Shown piece after piece: positions 1 through 9,416 of a stretch of DNA of 64,000 nucleotides. The notes below the pieces were generated by a model, which searched no databases, had not been told where the DNA came from, and was given only the letters and a program-made list of their open reading frames with translations. How positions within the stretch are numbered: position 1 is the first letter of the stretch; each line of letters starts with the position of its first letter. This DNA comes from Blastococcus litoris (GTDB lineage Bacteria > Actinomycetota > Actinomycetes > Mycobacteriales > Geodermatophilaceae): positions 434,001-498,000 of the forward strand of contig NZ_QCZF01000002.1 of NCBI RefSeq assembly GCF_003075095.1, written 5' to 3'. The translations under genes were made by a program, and so were the position numbers.

Positions 1-783
1 GGCTGGCAGCTCCGACGCGAAGTAGCGGGCAAACGCTCGATCGATCGAGTCGCAGTCGTCCGTGGCGCCCGGTTGCTGCATGATCCCGCGCGTTGGCTTC
101 AGCTTCCGGGGCACCAGTCGTTCTAAACGGCGAATCCATGGGGGGCGCTGCAGGTTCTCGACTGCCATAACTGCCAGCGGAACGCGTGGATCGATGCCGG
201 CGGCTCGCGCCTTTCTAAAGGCGTACAGCTGTAACCGGAATGGCATTTCCGCGAACGAGGTCCTAAGCAGGTCTCGAGGCTTATGGCGGAGAAGAACGAT
301 CTGTTGGATGTAGACCGCTCCAAGCGCGGCCAAGAAGCCTGCCCAGATGTTGGAGACGAGTTCGCGGGGGTCGGGCACAATCCCGCTGAATGCGTCGCGG
401 AACAGCGCTGCCAACGCCATGAGGCTTGCGACCAACGCCAGAAGCGCCAGATGACCGGCGGCGCGGCTGTTCCGTCCGCGCTGCAGATCGGAGATTGCGG
501 CGCGAATAAGCCGTTGGAGATGGACTAAAGCCGCGAGTCCCGCAGCCAGCCAGGGGTACCCGTCAATCCTGTCCGCCGTAACCGCCGCGCTAGCCGACGC
601 CAAGACGGGTGGGATCAGGCGGAAGGCACCCCAACGACCCATATTCCGTGAAACGACCGGATCGACCGAACCTGACAGGCCGAAGTAGTTCTGGGGCCAA
701 ACGTGCTTTAGGCAGGTGTACAGGACGTTGAGGACGAGCCCGCAGAAGAGTCCGGAGAGAGCCGAGTAGGCAAGTTCTCGCAC
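1..783 (-). CDS. Membrane protein with lysozyme-like C-terminal domain (partial, runs off left edge)
   Basis: The reading frame opens at a GTG whose minus strand carries GAAGGAG five to six bases upstream, and stays open for 261 codons to the window edge. The N-terminal two thirds has several hydrophobic segments (roughly residues 4-22, 50-65, 107-124, 143-158). The C-terminal part contains AVMAVENLQRP followed about 20 residues later by TRGIMQQ, a spacing and motif pair reminiscent of lytic transglycosylase or goose-lysozyme-like domains, with the Glu as possible catalytic residue. No known family is recognised overall. Base composition and codon use are visibly less GC-rich than everything to the right, which suggests a different origin from the catabolic genes. 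The reading frame is well supported; the enzymatic assignment is tentative. Confidence 0.7.
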   Translation of the reverse strand, partial: MRELAYSALSGLFCGLVLNVLYTCLKHVWPQNYFGLSGSVDPVVSRNMGRWGAFRLIPPVLASASAAVTADRIDGYPWLAAGLAALVHLQRLIRAAISDLQRGRNSRAAGHLALLALVASLMALAALFRDAFSGIVPDPRELVSNIWAGFLAALGAVYIQQIVLLRHKPRDLLRTSFAEMPFRLQLYAFRKARAAGIDPRVPLAVMAVENLQRPPWIRRLERLVPRKLKPTRGIMQQPGATDDCDSIDRAFARYFASELPA

Positions 784-820
784 GACTGCTCCTTCTGCCC
801 GTCGGCTTCAAGACTGCTGC

Positions 821-845
821 GACCCCGTCCCAAGGGGACGGGGCC
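821..845 (-). terminator. Hairpin terminator after the acyl-CoA dehydrogenase pair
   Basis: A perfect 9-bp inverted repeat, CCCCGTCCC at 823-831 and GGGACGGGG at 835-843 with an AAG loop, lies 15 bp beyond the stop codon of the acyl-CoA dehydrogenase on the same strand. There is no U-tract, as is common in actinobacteria. Confidence 0.6.
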
Positions 846-859
846 GCAACAGCTAGATG

Positions 860-2005
860 TCAGGCGTACGGCGCGCCCAGCGGATCCACCGTCTCGTAGC
901 CCGCCACGCCCTCGGCGAGCCGGGCGACGGCCCAGTCGCCGTCGCCGAGCAGGTGGTCGATCGCGGTGAGCCGGCTGGTGTAGTGCCCCACGGAGTACTC
1001 GGCGGTGACGCCGATGCCGCCGTGCAGCTGGATGGCCTCCTTGCCGATGTGCCGGCCGGCGCGGCTGATCTGCAGCCGGGCGCGGTCGGCCGCCGAGACG
1101 ACGTCGCCGCCGGCCTCCTGCACCATCGACGCCCAGAGCGCGATGCTGCGGGCCAGCTCCAGGGACACGTACATGTCCGCGGCCCGGAACGTGAGGGCCT
1201 GGAACTTGTTCAGGGTGACGCCGAACTGCTTGCGGGTCTTGAGGTACTCGGCGGTGGTCCGGAGCGCCGTGTCCATGGCCCCGAGAGCCTCGTGGCCGTA
1301 GGCGATCCGGGCCTCGGCGAGCGCCCGCTCGACAGCCGCGGTCTGGTCGCCGCCGGCGCCGAGAGCGACCGCGGGGGTGCCTTCGAAGCGGACGTTGGCC
1401 GCCCGGGTGCCGTCGTGAGTGCGGTACCCGGTGCGGGTGAGCCCGGAGGCGTCGCCCTGCACCAGGAACAGACCCGTTCCGCCGTCGGTCGCGGCCGAGA
1501 CGACCAGGACGTCGGCGCGCGCACCGCTGGGCACCGGCTCCTTGACGCCGGTCAGCGTCCAGCCGTCGCCGGCCTGCGTGGCGGTGACGCCCTCGGCGGT
1601 CGCCGTCCAGCGCGTGCCGGGCTCGGCGTGGGCGAGGACCGCGATCGTCTGCCCCTCCGAGATGCCGCCGAGCAGCTCGGCCTTCTGCTCCGCCGTGCCG
1701 ACGGCGGCGATCAGCCCACCGGCCAGCACCACGGTCTCGATGAAGGGCTCGGGTGCCAGCACCCGCCCGATCTCCTCGGCGACGATCGCCACCTCGACGG
1801 GGCCGGCGCCCATGCCGCCGTCCTCCTCGGCGAAGGGCAGGCCCAGCAGGCCCATCTCGGCCAGCCGCGCCCAGGTCTTCTCGTCGAAGCCGGGGTCGTT
1901 CTTCGTCACCGCGCGGCGCTGCTCGGTGCTGGGGTAGGCGCGGGCGAGCAGGCCGCGCACCGCCTCGCGGAGGTCGTTCTGCTCGCTGTCGTAGTCGAAG
2001 TTCAC
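860..2005 (-). CDS. Acyl-CoA dehydrogenase, FadE-type subunit 1
   Basis: 381-residue acyl-CoA dehydrogenase. The N-terminal helical domain begins NFDYDSEQNDLREAVRGLL, the middle beta domain is present, and the C-terminal domain has LKTRKQFGVTLNKFQAL (around residue 240) and IQLHGGIGVTAEY (around 335), the usual region near the flavin and catalytic base. It would form an alpha,beta-double bond in an acyl-CoA using FAD and pass electrons to ETF. It starts 7 bp after the stop of a second, different acyl-CoA dehydrogenase, so the two are co-transcribed and may form a heteromeric enzyme as in actinobacterial steroid and aromatic side-chain catabolism. The substrate cannot be read from sequence; a side chain of an aromatic acid is possible given the neighbourhood. 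Confidence 0.88.
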   Translation of the reverse strand: MNFDYDSEQNDLREAVRGLLARAYPSTEQRRAVTKNDPGFDEKTWARLAEMGLLGLPFAEEDGGMGAGPVEVAIVAEEIGRVLAPEPFIETVVLAGGLIAAVGTAEQKAELLGGISEGQTIAVLAHAEPGTRWTATAEGVTATQAGDGWTLTGVKEPVPSGARADVLVVSAATDGGTGLFLVQGDASGLTRTGYRTHDGTRAANVRFEGTPAVALGAGGDQTAAVERALAEARIAYGHEALGAMDTALRTTAEYLKTRKQFGVTLNKFQALTFRAADMYVSLELARSIALWASMVQEAGGDVVSAADRARLQISRAGRHIGKEAIQLHGGIGVTAEYSVGHYTSRLTAIDHLLGDGDWAVARLAEGVAGYETVDPLGAPYA

Positions 2006-2012
2006 TGTCGTC

Positions 2013-3188
<1,176 letters not shown>

Positions 3189-3306
3189 CGGTCCTCTTTC
3201 CTCACGGCAACCGCGCTGCCGTGTTCGTTCGGGTCGAGCCGACGATCCCACATCTGCTACCGGCGGGTAGCTGCGCCCCGGGGCGGGCGTGGCGCACGGG
3301 CCGGGG

Positions 3307-4317
3307 TCACCCGGCGGAGCGCCCCACGGGCGCCGGGCCGGTGGAGTCGCGCAGCACCAGTTGCGAGGGCTGCACGAGCTGCAGGGATGCCGTGCCCGCG
3401 CGGCCGGTCGGGTCCGCCGCATCGAGGAGGAGCTCGACGGCCGCGCGACCGAGGTTCGCGTGGGTGCCGCCGAGGGTCGTCAGGCTCGGCGTGCACAGCG
3501 CAGAGGCGAAGATGTCGTCGAACCCGGTGACGCTGATGTCGCGGGGCACGCGGATCGACCGGTCGGCCAGCCGCAGCAGCACGCCGATGGCCAGCAGGTC
3601 GTTGTGCGCGATCAGGGCGGTCGCACCGGTGGTGAGGGCCGCGTCCGCCGCCGCGGCCCCGTGTTCGACGCGGGGGGTGAACGGCCCCATCCTGACCGCG
3701 GACACGCCGATCTCGGCCGCGGCGTCCCGGATGGCCGCCCAGCGGGCGCCCGCCATCCACGACTTCTGCGGGCCGGAGAGGTAGGCCACCGAGGTGTGCC
3801 CCAGGGACGCCAGGTGGGTGACCAGCTGGCGACAGCCCTCGCGCTGGTCGAGCACCACGCTCGGGATGCCGTGGACCTGGCGGTTGACCATCACCACGGC
3901 CTGGGTCGCGGCGAACTCGAGGAGGTCCTCGTCGGGCAGCCGGCTGGCGGTGAGCAGGAAGCCGTCCACCGAGCGGGAGAGCCGGCTGATCTGCTCCCGC
4001 TCGATCCGCGGCGACTCCTCGGCGTTGACCAGCACGAGGGTGCGCGCCGACGCCTTCGCGCGGAGCTCGGCCCCCCGGATGATCTCGTAGAAGTGGGGGT
4101 TCTTGATGTCCGAGACCACCATCGCGAGCGTGTCCGTGCGCCGGGAGGTCAGCGCGCGGGCGTGCGGGTTCGCCTCGTAGCCCAGCTCCTTGGCGACGCG
4201 GAGGACCAGCTCCCGCGTGGGCGCGCTGACCCGCTGGGGGTTGCTGAAGGCGCGGGAGACCGTCGAGGTCGCGACCCCGGCGGCGCGGGCCACGTCGTAG
4301 ATGGTCGGGCTGGTCAC
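3307..4317 (-). CDS. LacI-family transcriptional regulator of the TRAP/shikimate-type cluster
   Basis: 336 residues starting at a GTG (VTSPTIYDVARAAGVATSTV), which places the LacI helix-turn-helix at the N-terminus as expected; a longer open frame upstream adds about 130 residues without family character. The helix-turn-helix is followed by the hinge region (ANPHARALTSRRTDTLAMVV) and a periplasmic-binding-protein-like effector domain ending in QLVLRDSTGPAPVGRSAG. It is divergent from a TRAP transporter, so it most likely represses that operon until its substrate (probably a shikimate or quinate-like cyclitol acid, or a sugar acid) is present. Candidate operators lie in the shared 130-bp gap. 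Confidence 0.9.
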   Translation of the reverse strand: MTSPTIYDVARAAGVATSTVSRAFSNPQRVSAPTRELVLRVAKELGYEANPHARALTSRRTDTLAMVVSDIKNPHFYEIIRGAELRAKASARTLVLVNAEESPRIEREQISRLSRSVDGFLLTASRLPDEDLLEFAATQAVVMVNRQVHGIPSVVLDQREGCRQLVTHLASLGHTSVAYLSGPQKSWMAGARWAAIRDAAAEIGVSAVRMGPFTPRVEHGAAAADAALTTGATALIAHNDLLAIGVLLRLADRSIRVPRDISVTGFDDIFASALCTPSLTTLGGTHANLGRAAVELLLDAADPTGRAGTASLQLVQPSQLVLRDSTGPAPVGRSAG

Positions 4318-4318
4318 G

Positions 4319-4372
4319 GCGTGATCAAAGCGTGATCCGCCGGTTGTGGCAACACGATGGCAACTGCTTGCC
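4319..4372. promoter_or_regulatory. Candidate LacI operators between lacI-type gene and TRAP operon
   Basis: Three elements sit in the divergent gap. GCGTGATC is directly repeated at 4319-4326 and 4330-4337, one helical turn apart. GTTG-TGG-CAAC forms a short palindrome at 4343-4353. GGCAA-CTGC-TTGCC is a perfect 14-bp palindrome at 4359-4372. LacI-family operators are usually symmetric sites of this length, so the last is the best candidate. Confidence 0.5.
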
Positions 4373-4447
4373 GCCCTCCGTGCGCCGTCCCTAACGTCCG
4401 TGCCGCTGTGACAGCCAGCACATGCCGGACCGAAGGAGCGAGGGCCA

Positions 4448-4987
4448 GTGACGGCTCCCCACGAACCACCGCCCACCCGATGGTGGTCACGCCCGCTGCG
4501 GGTGATCACCGCGATCGAGATCGGGCTCGCGGCGGTGGCGACCGTCGTCATGTTCCTGTGCGTCCTGGTCCAGGCCGGGCAGCGGTACCTGCCGTTCGAG
4601 GGCTGGACGTGGACCGGTGAGCTCGCCCGGTTCTGCCTGGTCTGGCTCACGTTCGTGATGGCCGGCGTCCTCGTGACGTCCGAGGGGCACATCAGCCTGG
4701 AGGTCATCGACCTGGTGGAGAACCCCCTCGTCGTCCGCGTCGTCCGCGTCTTCGCGAGCGTGGTGGTGGCGCTGGTGGGCGTCGGGTTCGCGGTCGAGGC
4801 GTGGGACCAGCTGGTCTCCCAGGGCCCGCTGAAGTCGCCGGCCCTGCGGTTGCCGATGGCCTGGTTCTACGTGCTGCCGCTGATCGGCTTCGTCAGCACC
4901 GCCATCCGTGCGACCGCCGCCGCCGTGCGCTTCGCCGTGCACGGCGTCCCGGCGCGGCCCGCCCACGCGGTGGTGGCCGGCGAATGA
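4448..4987 (+). CDS. dctQ: TRAP transporter small permease subunit (DctQ)
   Basis: 179 residues with four hydrophobic membrane segments (about residues 20-42, 55-77, 92-115, 130-152) and the DctQ-family region GWTWTGELARFCLVWLTFVM. TRAP transporters are sodium- or proton-coupled secondary transporters that take up organic acids from a binding protein. The start is a GTG preceded by GGAGCGAGGG. The stop overlaps the start of the large permease by four bases (ATGA), giving the standard Q-M-P gene order. The operon is divergent from a LacI regulator and followed by a shikimate-dehydrogenase-like gene, so the cargo is probably a cyclic hydroxy acid such as shikimate, quinate or dehydroshikimate. 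The cargo is inference. Confidence 0.9.
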   Translation: MTAPHEPPPTRWWSRPLRVITAIEIGLAAVATVVMFLCVLVQAGQRYLPFEGWTWTGELARFCLVWLTFVMAGVLVTSEGHISLEVIDLVENPLVVRVVRVFASVVVALVGVGFAVEAWDQLVSQGPLKSPALRLPMAWFYVLPLIGFVSTAIRATAAAVRFAVHGVPARPAHAVVAGE

Positions 4988-6258
4988 GCGTCCTCTGGTT
5001 GTTCGTCGCCATCGCCGTGCTGCTGCTGCTGCGCGTGCCCGTGGCGTTCTCCTTCCTCGGCCCCTCGCTGCTCTACATGTGGCTGGACGGGCAGTCGGTC
5101 GGCGCGAGCCTGCGGCTGCTCACCGCCGCCGTCTCGAGCTTCCCGCTGCTCGCGGTGCCGCTGTTCATCCTGCTCGGCGTCGTCGCCAACAGGGGTGGGA
5201 TCGCCGATCGGCTCTTCGACTTCGCGCTCGCCTGCGTCGGCCGGGTCCGCGGCAGCCTGGGGTACGTCAGCGTCGGCGTGAGCCTCGGGTTCTCCTGGAT
5301 GAGCGGGTCGGCGGTGGCCGACGCCGCCGCGCTCGGCAAGATCCAGATCCCGGCCATGGAGCGCCACGGGTACCCCACCAAGTTCGCGCTCGGCGTCACC
5401 GGCGCGGCGTCCCTCATCGCCCCCGTGATGCCGCCGAGCATCCCGGCGGTCATCTTCGCCGGCCTCGCCGCCGTCTCCACCGGCGCGCTGTTCGCGGCCT
5501 CGGTCGTGCCCGCGCTGCTGATGGCCCTGGGGCTCTGCATCGTGGTGTTCGTCCTCGTGCGCCGCTACCCGGACATCCAGACGACGCAGTTCTCCATGCA
5601 GCGGGTGCTGCAGACCGGCCGCCGGGTCATCGGCCCGCTGTTCGCGCCGGTGATCATCCTCGGCGGGATCCTGACCGGCGCCTTCACGCCGACCGAGGCC
5701 GCGGCCGTCGGTGTGGCGTACATGCTGCTGCTCTGCTTCCTCTACCGGAGCCTGCGGCTCCGGGACCTGCCGGCGGTGCTGTCGGAGACGGTGAGCACCG
5801 CGGCCGCGATCATGCTGATCGTCTCGTCGGCCTCGCTGCTGGGCTACATCATGGCCCGCGAGCGGGTGCCCCAGATGATCTCCGAGGGGCTGTTCGCCCT
5901 GACCGACGACCCGACGGTCTTCCTGCTCCTCGTCGCCCTGGTGATGCTCGTCCTCGGCACCGCCATCGACCCGACGGCGATCCTCGTGCTCACCGTCCCG
6001 ATCATCCTGCCGATCAGCAACCAGTTCGGGGTCGACCCGATCGCGCTCGGCGTCCTGATGATCCTCTCGACCATGATCGGGCTGCTGACGCCGCCGGTCG
6101 GCACGGTCCTCTACGTGCTCAGCTCGATCACGAGGGCACCGACCTCGACGGTGTTCCTGGGGTCGCTGCCGTTCATCGTCCCGCTGGTCGTGATCTGCGG
6201 GCTGATCATCGCCTTCCCCGAGGCCATCACCTGGCTCCCGCAGAGGCTGGGCCTGTGA
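4984..6258 (+). CDS. dctM: TRAP transporter large permease subunit (DctM)
   Basis: 424 residues, almost all hydrophobic, with about twelve predicted membrane segments and the DctM/TRAP-T landmarks FPLLAVPLFILLGVVANRGG, SWMSGSAVADAAALGKIQIP and the pseudo-repeated PVMPPSIPAVIFA and LLTPPVGTVLYVLSS. The start codon overlaps the dctQ stop. The protein is the transport channel of the TRAP system and acts in the cytoplasmic membrane with DctQ and the binding lipoprotein encoded 148 bp downstream. Confidence 0.93.
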   Translation: MSVLWLFVAIAVLLLLRVPVAFSFLGPSLLYMWLDGQSVGASLRLLTAAVSSFPLLAVPLFILLGVVANRGGIADRLFDFALACVGRVRGSLGYVSVGVSLGFSWMSGSAVADAAALGKIQIPAMERHGYPTKFALGVTGAASLIAPVMPPSIPAVIFAGLAAVSTGALFAASVVPALLMALGLCIVVFVLVRRYPDIQTTQFSMQRVLQTGRRVIGPLFAPVIILGGILTGAFTPTEAAAVGVAYMLLLCFLYRSLRLRDLPAVLSETVSTAAAIMLIVSSASLLGYIMARERVPQMISEGLFALTDDPTVFLLLVALVMLVLGTAIDPTAILVLTVPIILPISNQFGVDPIALGVLMILSTMIGLLTPPVGTVLYVLSSITRAPTSTVFLGSLPFIVPLVVICGLIIAFPEAITWLPQRLGL

Positions 6259-6406
6259 CCCGCCGACGGCGCACGGGCCCGGACCCGCCCGCACGGCGGC
6301 CCGCTCACCGCCACCACCGCCCGCACCGCACCGACCCGGCCGCCTGGTGACCGCTCCGGCGGCCCGACGTCCGACGAACGGAAACCGAACCCAACGGAGG
6401 GACCTC

Positions 6407-7447
6407 ATGAAGACTCGTTCCCGGAGCCGGCGCATCGCGATCGCCTCCAGCATGACCCTGCCCCTGCTCCTCGCGGCTGCCTGCGGCGGAGGTGACGACG
6501 ACGGCGGCGGCGACGGCGGTGGCGGCTCGGCGGGCGAGGAGATCACCCTCGAGCTCGCGCACAGCTACACCGACGACCAGCCACAGAACCGCTGCGGCGC
6601 CCAGGTCATCGCCGACGAGGTCGAGGCGGCCGACGTCGGGCTGACCATCGAGATCTTCGGGTCCAGCCAGCTCGGCGGCGATGCCGACCGCGTCCAGGCC
6701 GTGGTGGCCGGCGACATCGACATGGACCTCCAGGGCGCGTCGGCGCTCGGCGCTGTCTACGAGCCGGTCGGCGTCGTGGACGCGGCCTACGCGTTCGACG
6801 ACGCGCAGCACCTGGCGGACTTCTTCTCCGGCGAGGAGTCCGCCGAGCTGCGGCAGGGCTTCGCCGACGCCACCGGGGTGCAGATCCTGGGCGCCTACTC
6901 CGCCGGCGCCCGGCACTTCACGGCCAACAAGCCCATCCGGGAGCCCGCCGACCTCGAGGGCGTGCGGATGCGCTTCCCGAACTCCCCGCAGTACCTGATG
7001 AACGCCGAGGCGCTGGGTGCCACCCCCACCGAGGTCGCGTTCGAGGAGCTGTACCTGGCACTCCAGCAGGGCATCGTCGAGGGCCAGGAGAACCCGATCA
7101 CCAACATCGTGGCGCAGAACTTCGCCGAGGTGCAGAGCCACCTCAGCCTCTCCGGCCACCAGCAGAACTCCAACCTGGTGATCATCGGCCCGGTGTGGGA
7201 CGAGCTGTCCGAGGAGCAGCAGGACGCGCTGTCGGCCGCCGTGGACACCGCGGTCGCGGAGGTGCCCGAGTGCGTGGAGGAGACCGAGCAGGAGCAGCTC
7301 GACGAGTGGGCCGCCAGCGGTGCGCTCGAGATCGTGGACGACGTCGACGTCGACGCCTTCCAGGAGAAGGCCGAGGAGTACTTCCGCGAGAACTACTCCG
7401 GCGAGCAGCTCGAGGTCTACGAGGCCATCCGCAACGCGGCCGGATGA
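6407..7447 (+). CDS. dctP: TRAP transporter solute-binding lipoprotein (DctP)
   Basis: 346 residues. The start is set by ACGGAGGGACCTC just upstream of ATG; an upstream in-frame extension lacks a signal. The protein opens with a positively charged stretch, a hydrophobic segment and the lipobox LLAAAC, followed by an acidic, glycine-rich linker (GGGDDDGGGDGGGG). It is therefore a membrane-anchored lipoprotein. The mature part matches DctP-type receptors (GGDADRVQAVVAGDIDMDLQ; PIREPADLEGVRMRFPNS; IVEGQENPITNI). The Arg in VRMRFPNS is the usual contact for a substrate carboxylate in this family, which fits an organic-acid cargo. Confidence 0.92.
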   Translation: MKTRSRSRRIAIASSMTLPLLLAAACGGGDDDGGGDGGGGSAGEEITLELAHSYTDDQPQNRCGAQVIADEVEAADVGLTIEIFGSSQLGGDADRVQAVVAGDIDMDLQGASALGAVYEPVGVVDAAYAFDDAQHLADFFSGEESAELRQGFADATGVQILGAYSAGARHFTANKPIREPADLEGVRMRFPNSPQYLMNAEALGATPTEVAFEELYLALQQGIVEGQENPITNIVAQNFAEVQSHLSLSGHQQNSNLVIIGPVWDELSEEQQDALSAAVDTAVAEVPECVEETEQEQLDEWAASGALEIVDDVDVDAFQEKAEEYFRENYSGEQLEVYEAIRNAAG

Positions 7448-7544
7448 GCGTGCAGGACTCCGGTCCCGGGGCGGGCGCAGCGCCCGCCCCGGGACCACCT
7501 CCACGGCCGCCGCGGACGGCGGACGGCCAGAACGGGAACGATGC

Positions 7545-8384
7545 ATGATCAGCGGGACGACGACCCTGATCGCCCACCTCGGGTACCCCACATCCGCCTT
7601 CAAGGCGCCGCTGGTCTACAACCCGTGGTTCGAGAAGCGCGGGATCGACGCCGTCGTGGTGCCGATGGGGGTCCGGGCCGGTGACTACCCCGACTTCTTC
7701 CGGGCGCTGTTCTCGCTGACCAACGTCCGCGGGGCCCTGGTGACCATGCCGCACAAGGTCACCACCATCGGGCTCGTCGACGGGATGTCGCCGACGGCCC
7801 GGGTCGCGGGAGCGGCCAACGCCGTCGTCCGCCGTCCCGACGGAACCCTCCACGCCGACCAGTTCGACGGCACCGGCTTCGTGCGGGGGCTGCTGCGCAA
7901 GGGGTTCGACCCCCGTGGTCTCCGCGCGCTCGTCGTCGGCAACGGAGGGGTGGGGTCACCGATCGCCGCCTCGCTCGCGGAGGCCGGCGTGGGCGGGCTG
8001 GGGCTCTACGACCCCGACACCGCCGTGTCCGCCGCCCTCGCGGGGCGCCTGGCCGAGCACTTCCCGGACATCGAGGTGGCGACCGGCTCGGCGGACCCCG
8101 ACGGCTACGACCTGGTGGTCAACGCCTCCCCGCTCGGCATGGCCGACGACGACCCGCTCCCGGTCGACGTCACGCGGCTGGCGCCGACGACCTTCGTCGG
8201 CGAGGTGGTGATGCGGCAGGAGTTCACGCCGTTCCTGCGGGCCGCCATGAACCGGGGCTGCCGCGTCCAGGTCGGCAAGGACATGCTCTACGAGCAGATC
8301 CCGGCGTACCTCGAGTTCTTCGGCTTCGGCTCGGCGACCCCGGACGAGCTGCGCGCGGTCTCCCTGGCGGAGGACGACGCGTGA
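7545..8384 (+). CDS. Shikimate/quinate 5-dehydrogenase-like protein
   Basis: 279 residues of the AroE superfamily. The start MISGTTTLIAHLGYPTSAFK is the second of two nearby ATGs; the first is out of frame. Substrate-domain residues include VTMPHKV (catalytic Lys) and HADQFDGTGFVRGL (catalytic Asp). The Rossmann segment reads ALVVGNGGVGSPIAASLAEA, and the protein ends with a helical segment. It would interconvert shikimate or quinate with the 3-dehydro compound using NAD(P). Because it sits in a transport/catabolic operon and not with other aro genes, a degradative role feeding 3-dehydroshikimate to the quiC product encoded 3 kb away is likely. The typical SxSP motif near the N-terminus is replaced by YPTSAFKAPLVYN, so the exact substrate may differ. 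Confidence 0.85.
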   Translation: MISGTTTLIAHLGYPTSAFKAPLVYNPWFEKRGIDAVVVPMGVRAGDYPDFFRALFSLTNVRGALVTMPHKVTTIGLVDGMSPTARVAGAANAVVRRPDGTLHADQFDGTGFVRGLLRKGFDPRGLRALVVGNGGVGSPIAASLAEAGVGGLGLYDPDTAVSAALAGRLAEHFPDIEVATGSADPDGYDLVVNASPLGMADDDPLPVDVTRLAPTTFVGEVVMRQEFTPFLRAAMNRGCRVQVGKDMLYEQIPAYLEFFGFGSATPDELRAVSLAEDDA

Positions 8385-9202
8385 CCGCGTCGGTGGACCG
8401 GCTCCGGCCCGGGGCGCCCGGCACGTGGCGGGTCCTCGCCCTCCCGTACGCGATGCGGATGGGGGAGCGGGGCCAGCACTTCCTCGGCCACGACAGCCGG
8501 TCGACCGAGCCGCACCCGACCGCCTACTACGTCTGGCTGGCCGTGTCCGACAAGGACGTGGTGCTCGTCGACGCCGGGATCGGCCCGTCGCGCGCCGCGG
8601 CGGTCCCCGGCCTGCAGTACTCCGGGTCGCCGGTGGAGCTGCTGGCGTCCCTGGGGGTGCGCCCGGAGGACGTCGGGTGGTCGGTGCTCACGCACCTGCA
8701 CTACGACCACACCGGGACCGTCGCCGACCTGCCTGCGGCGACCTACGTCGTGCAGCGGGCCGAGTGGGAGTACTGGACCGGGCCGTGGGCGCAGCGGATC
8801 ACCCGGGAGCGGTGGCTGTGCGCACCCGAGGACCTGGAGCACCTGGCCAGGGCCGCCGAGGACGGGCGGCGCCGGGACGTCGACGGCGACGTGGAGCTGC
8901 TCCCCGGCCTGAGCGTGCACCACGTGGGCGGCCACACGGCCGGCATGCAGGTCGTGCGCGTGCGCACCGGCAAGGGGCACGTCGTGCTCGCCTCCGACGC
9001 CAGCCACTTCTACGAGAACCTCACGGCCGACCGTCCACCACCGATCCTGCACAGCGTGCCGCAGGTGCACGGCGCCTTCGACCGGATCACCCAGCTGGCC
9101 GACGCCGCGGAGCTGATCGTGCCCGGCCACGACCCCGGCGTGGTCCAGCGGCACCCGGCCGAGCCCGCCGACCCCGCCGGCCGCGCCGTGCGGATCGCCT
9201 GA
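8381..9202 (+). CDS. Metallo-beta-lactamase-fold hydrolase, lactonase-like
   Basis: 273 residues beginning at a GTG overlapping the previous stop codon. The zinc-binding signature LTHLHYDHTG (HxHxDH) lies around residue 105, further metal ligands are in HVGGHTAGMQVV and LASDASHFYE, and a C-terminal His is in IVPGHDPGV. This arrangement is that of the N-acyl-homoserine lactonase/AhlD-like branch. In this operon it more probably opens a lactone of a cyclitol acid or a ring-derived intermediate than a quorum signal, but that is inference. Confidence 0.82.
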   Translation: MTASVDRLRPGAPGTWRVLALPYAMRMGERGQHFLGHDSRSTEPHPTAYYVWLAVSDKDVVLVDAGIGPSRAAAVPGLQYSGSPVELLASLGVRPEDVGWSVLTHLHYDHTGTVADLPAATYVVQRAEWEYWTGPWAQRITRERWLCAPEDLEHLARAAEDGRRRDVDGDVELLPGLSVHHVGGHTAGMQVVRVRTGKGHVVLASDASHFYENLTADRPPPILHSVPQVHGAFDRITQLADAAELIVPGHDPGVVQRHPAEPADPAGRAVRIA

Positions 9203-9215
9203 CCAGGAGCGACCC

Positions 9216-9413
9216 ATGACCACAGTCCTCGTCCTGAGCGACCCCGACCTGCACCTGCTCGCGGGGCACGTCCCGGGCATCCACCGGCGGGAGACGGGCC
9301 GGCACCACGCCTGCGTCTCGCGGGTGGCGCGCGGCGCGGTCGTCGGACTCGGGGTGCAGGGCTGCCCGCCGGCGATCGGCGCCCTGCGGCGCCTCGTGCT
9401 CGGGGTGGGCTGA
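9216..9413 (+). CDS. Small hypothetical protein
   Basis: 65 residues starting at an ATG preceded by CAGGAGCGACCC, an acceptable ribosome-binding site, and ending 3 bp before the next gene's GTG. It fits neatly between co-oriented genes, so it is probably translated. The sequence (MTTVLVLSDPDLHLLAGHVP ... GVQGCPPAIGALRRLVLGVG) shows no domain I recognise, is rich in His, Gly and Arg and has one Cys-Pro-Pro. It could be a truncated remnant of a longer enzyme. No function is assigned. Confidence 0.5.
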   Translation: MTTVLVLSDPDLHLLAGHVPGIHRRETGRHHACVSRVARGAVVGLGVQGCPPAIGALRRLVLGVG

Positions 9414-9416
9414 GCC

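Noticed and set aside
8381-9202. Metallo-beta-lactamase-fold protein as a quorum-quenching AHL lactonase
   Set aside because: Fold and motif allow it, but operon context with transport and cyclitol enzymes makes a metabolic lactone more likely.
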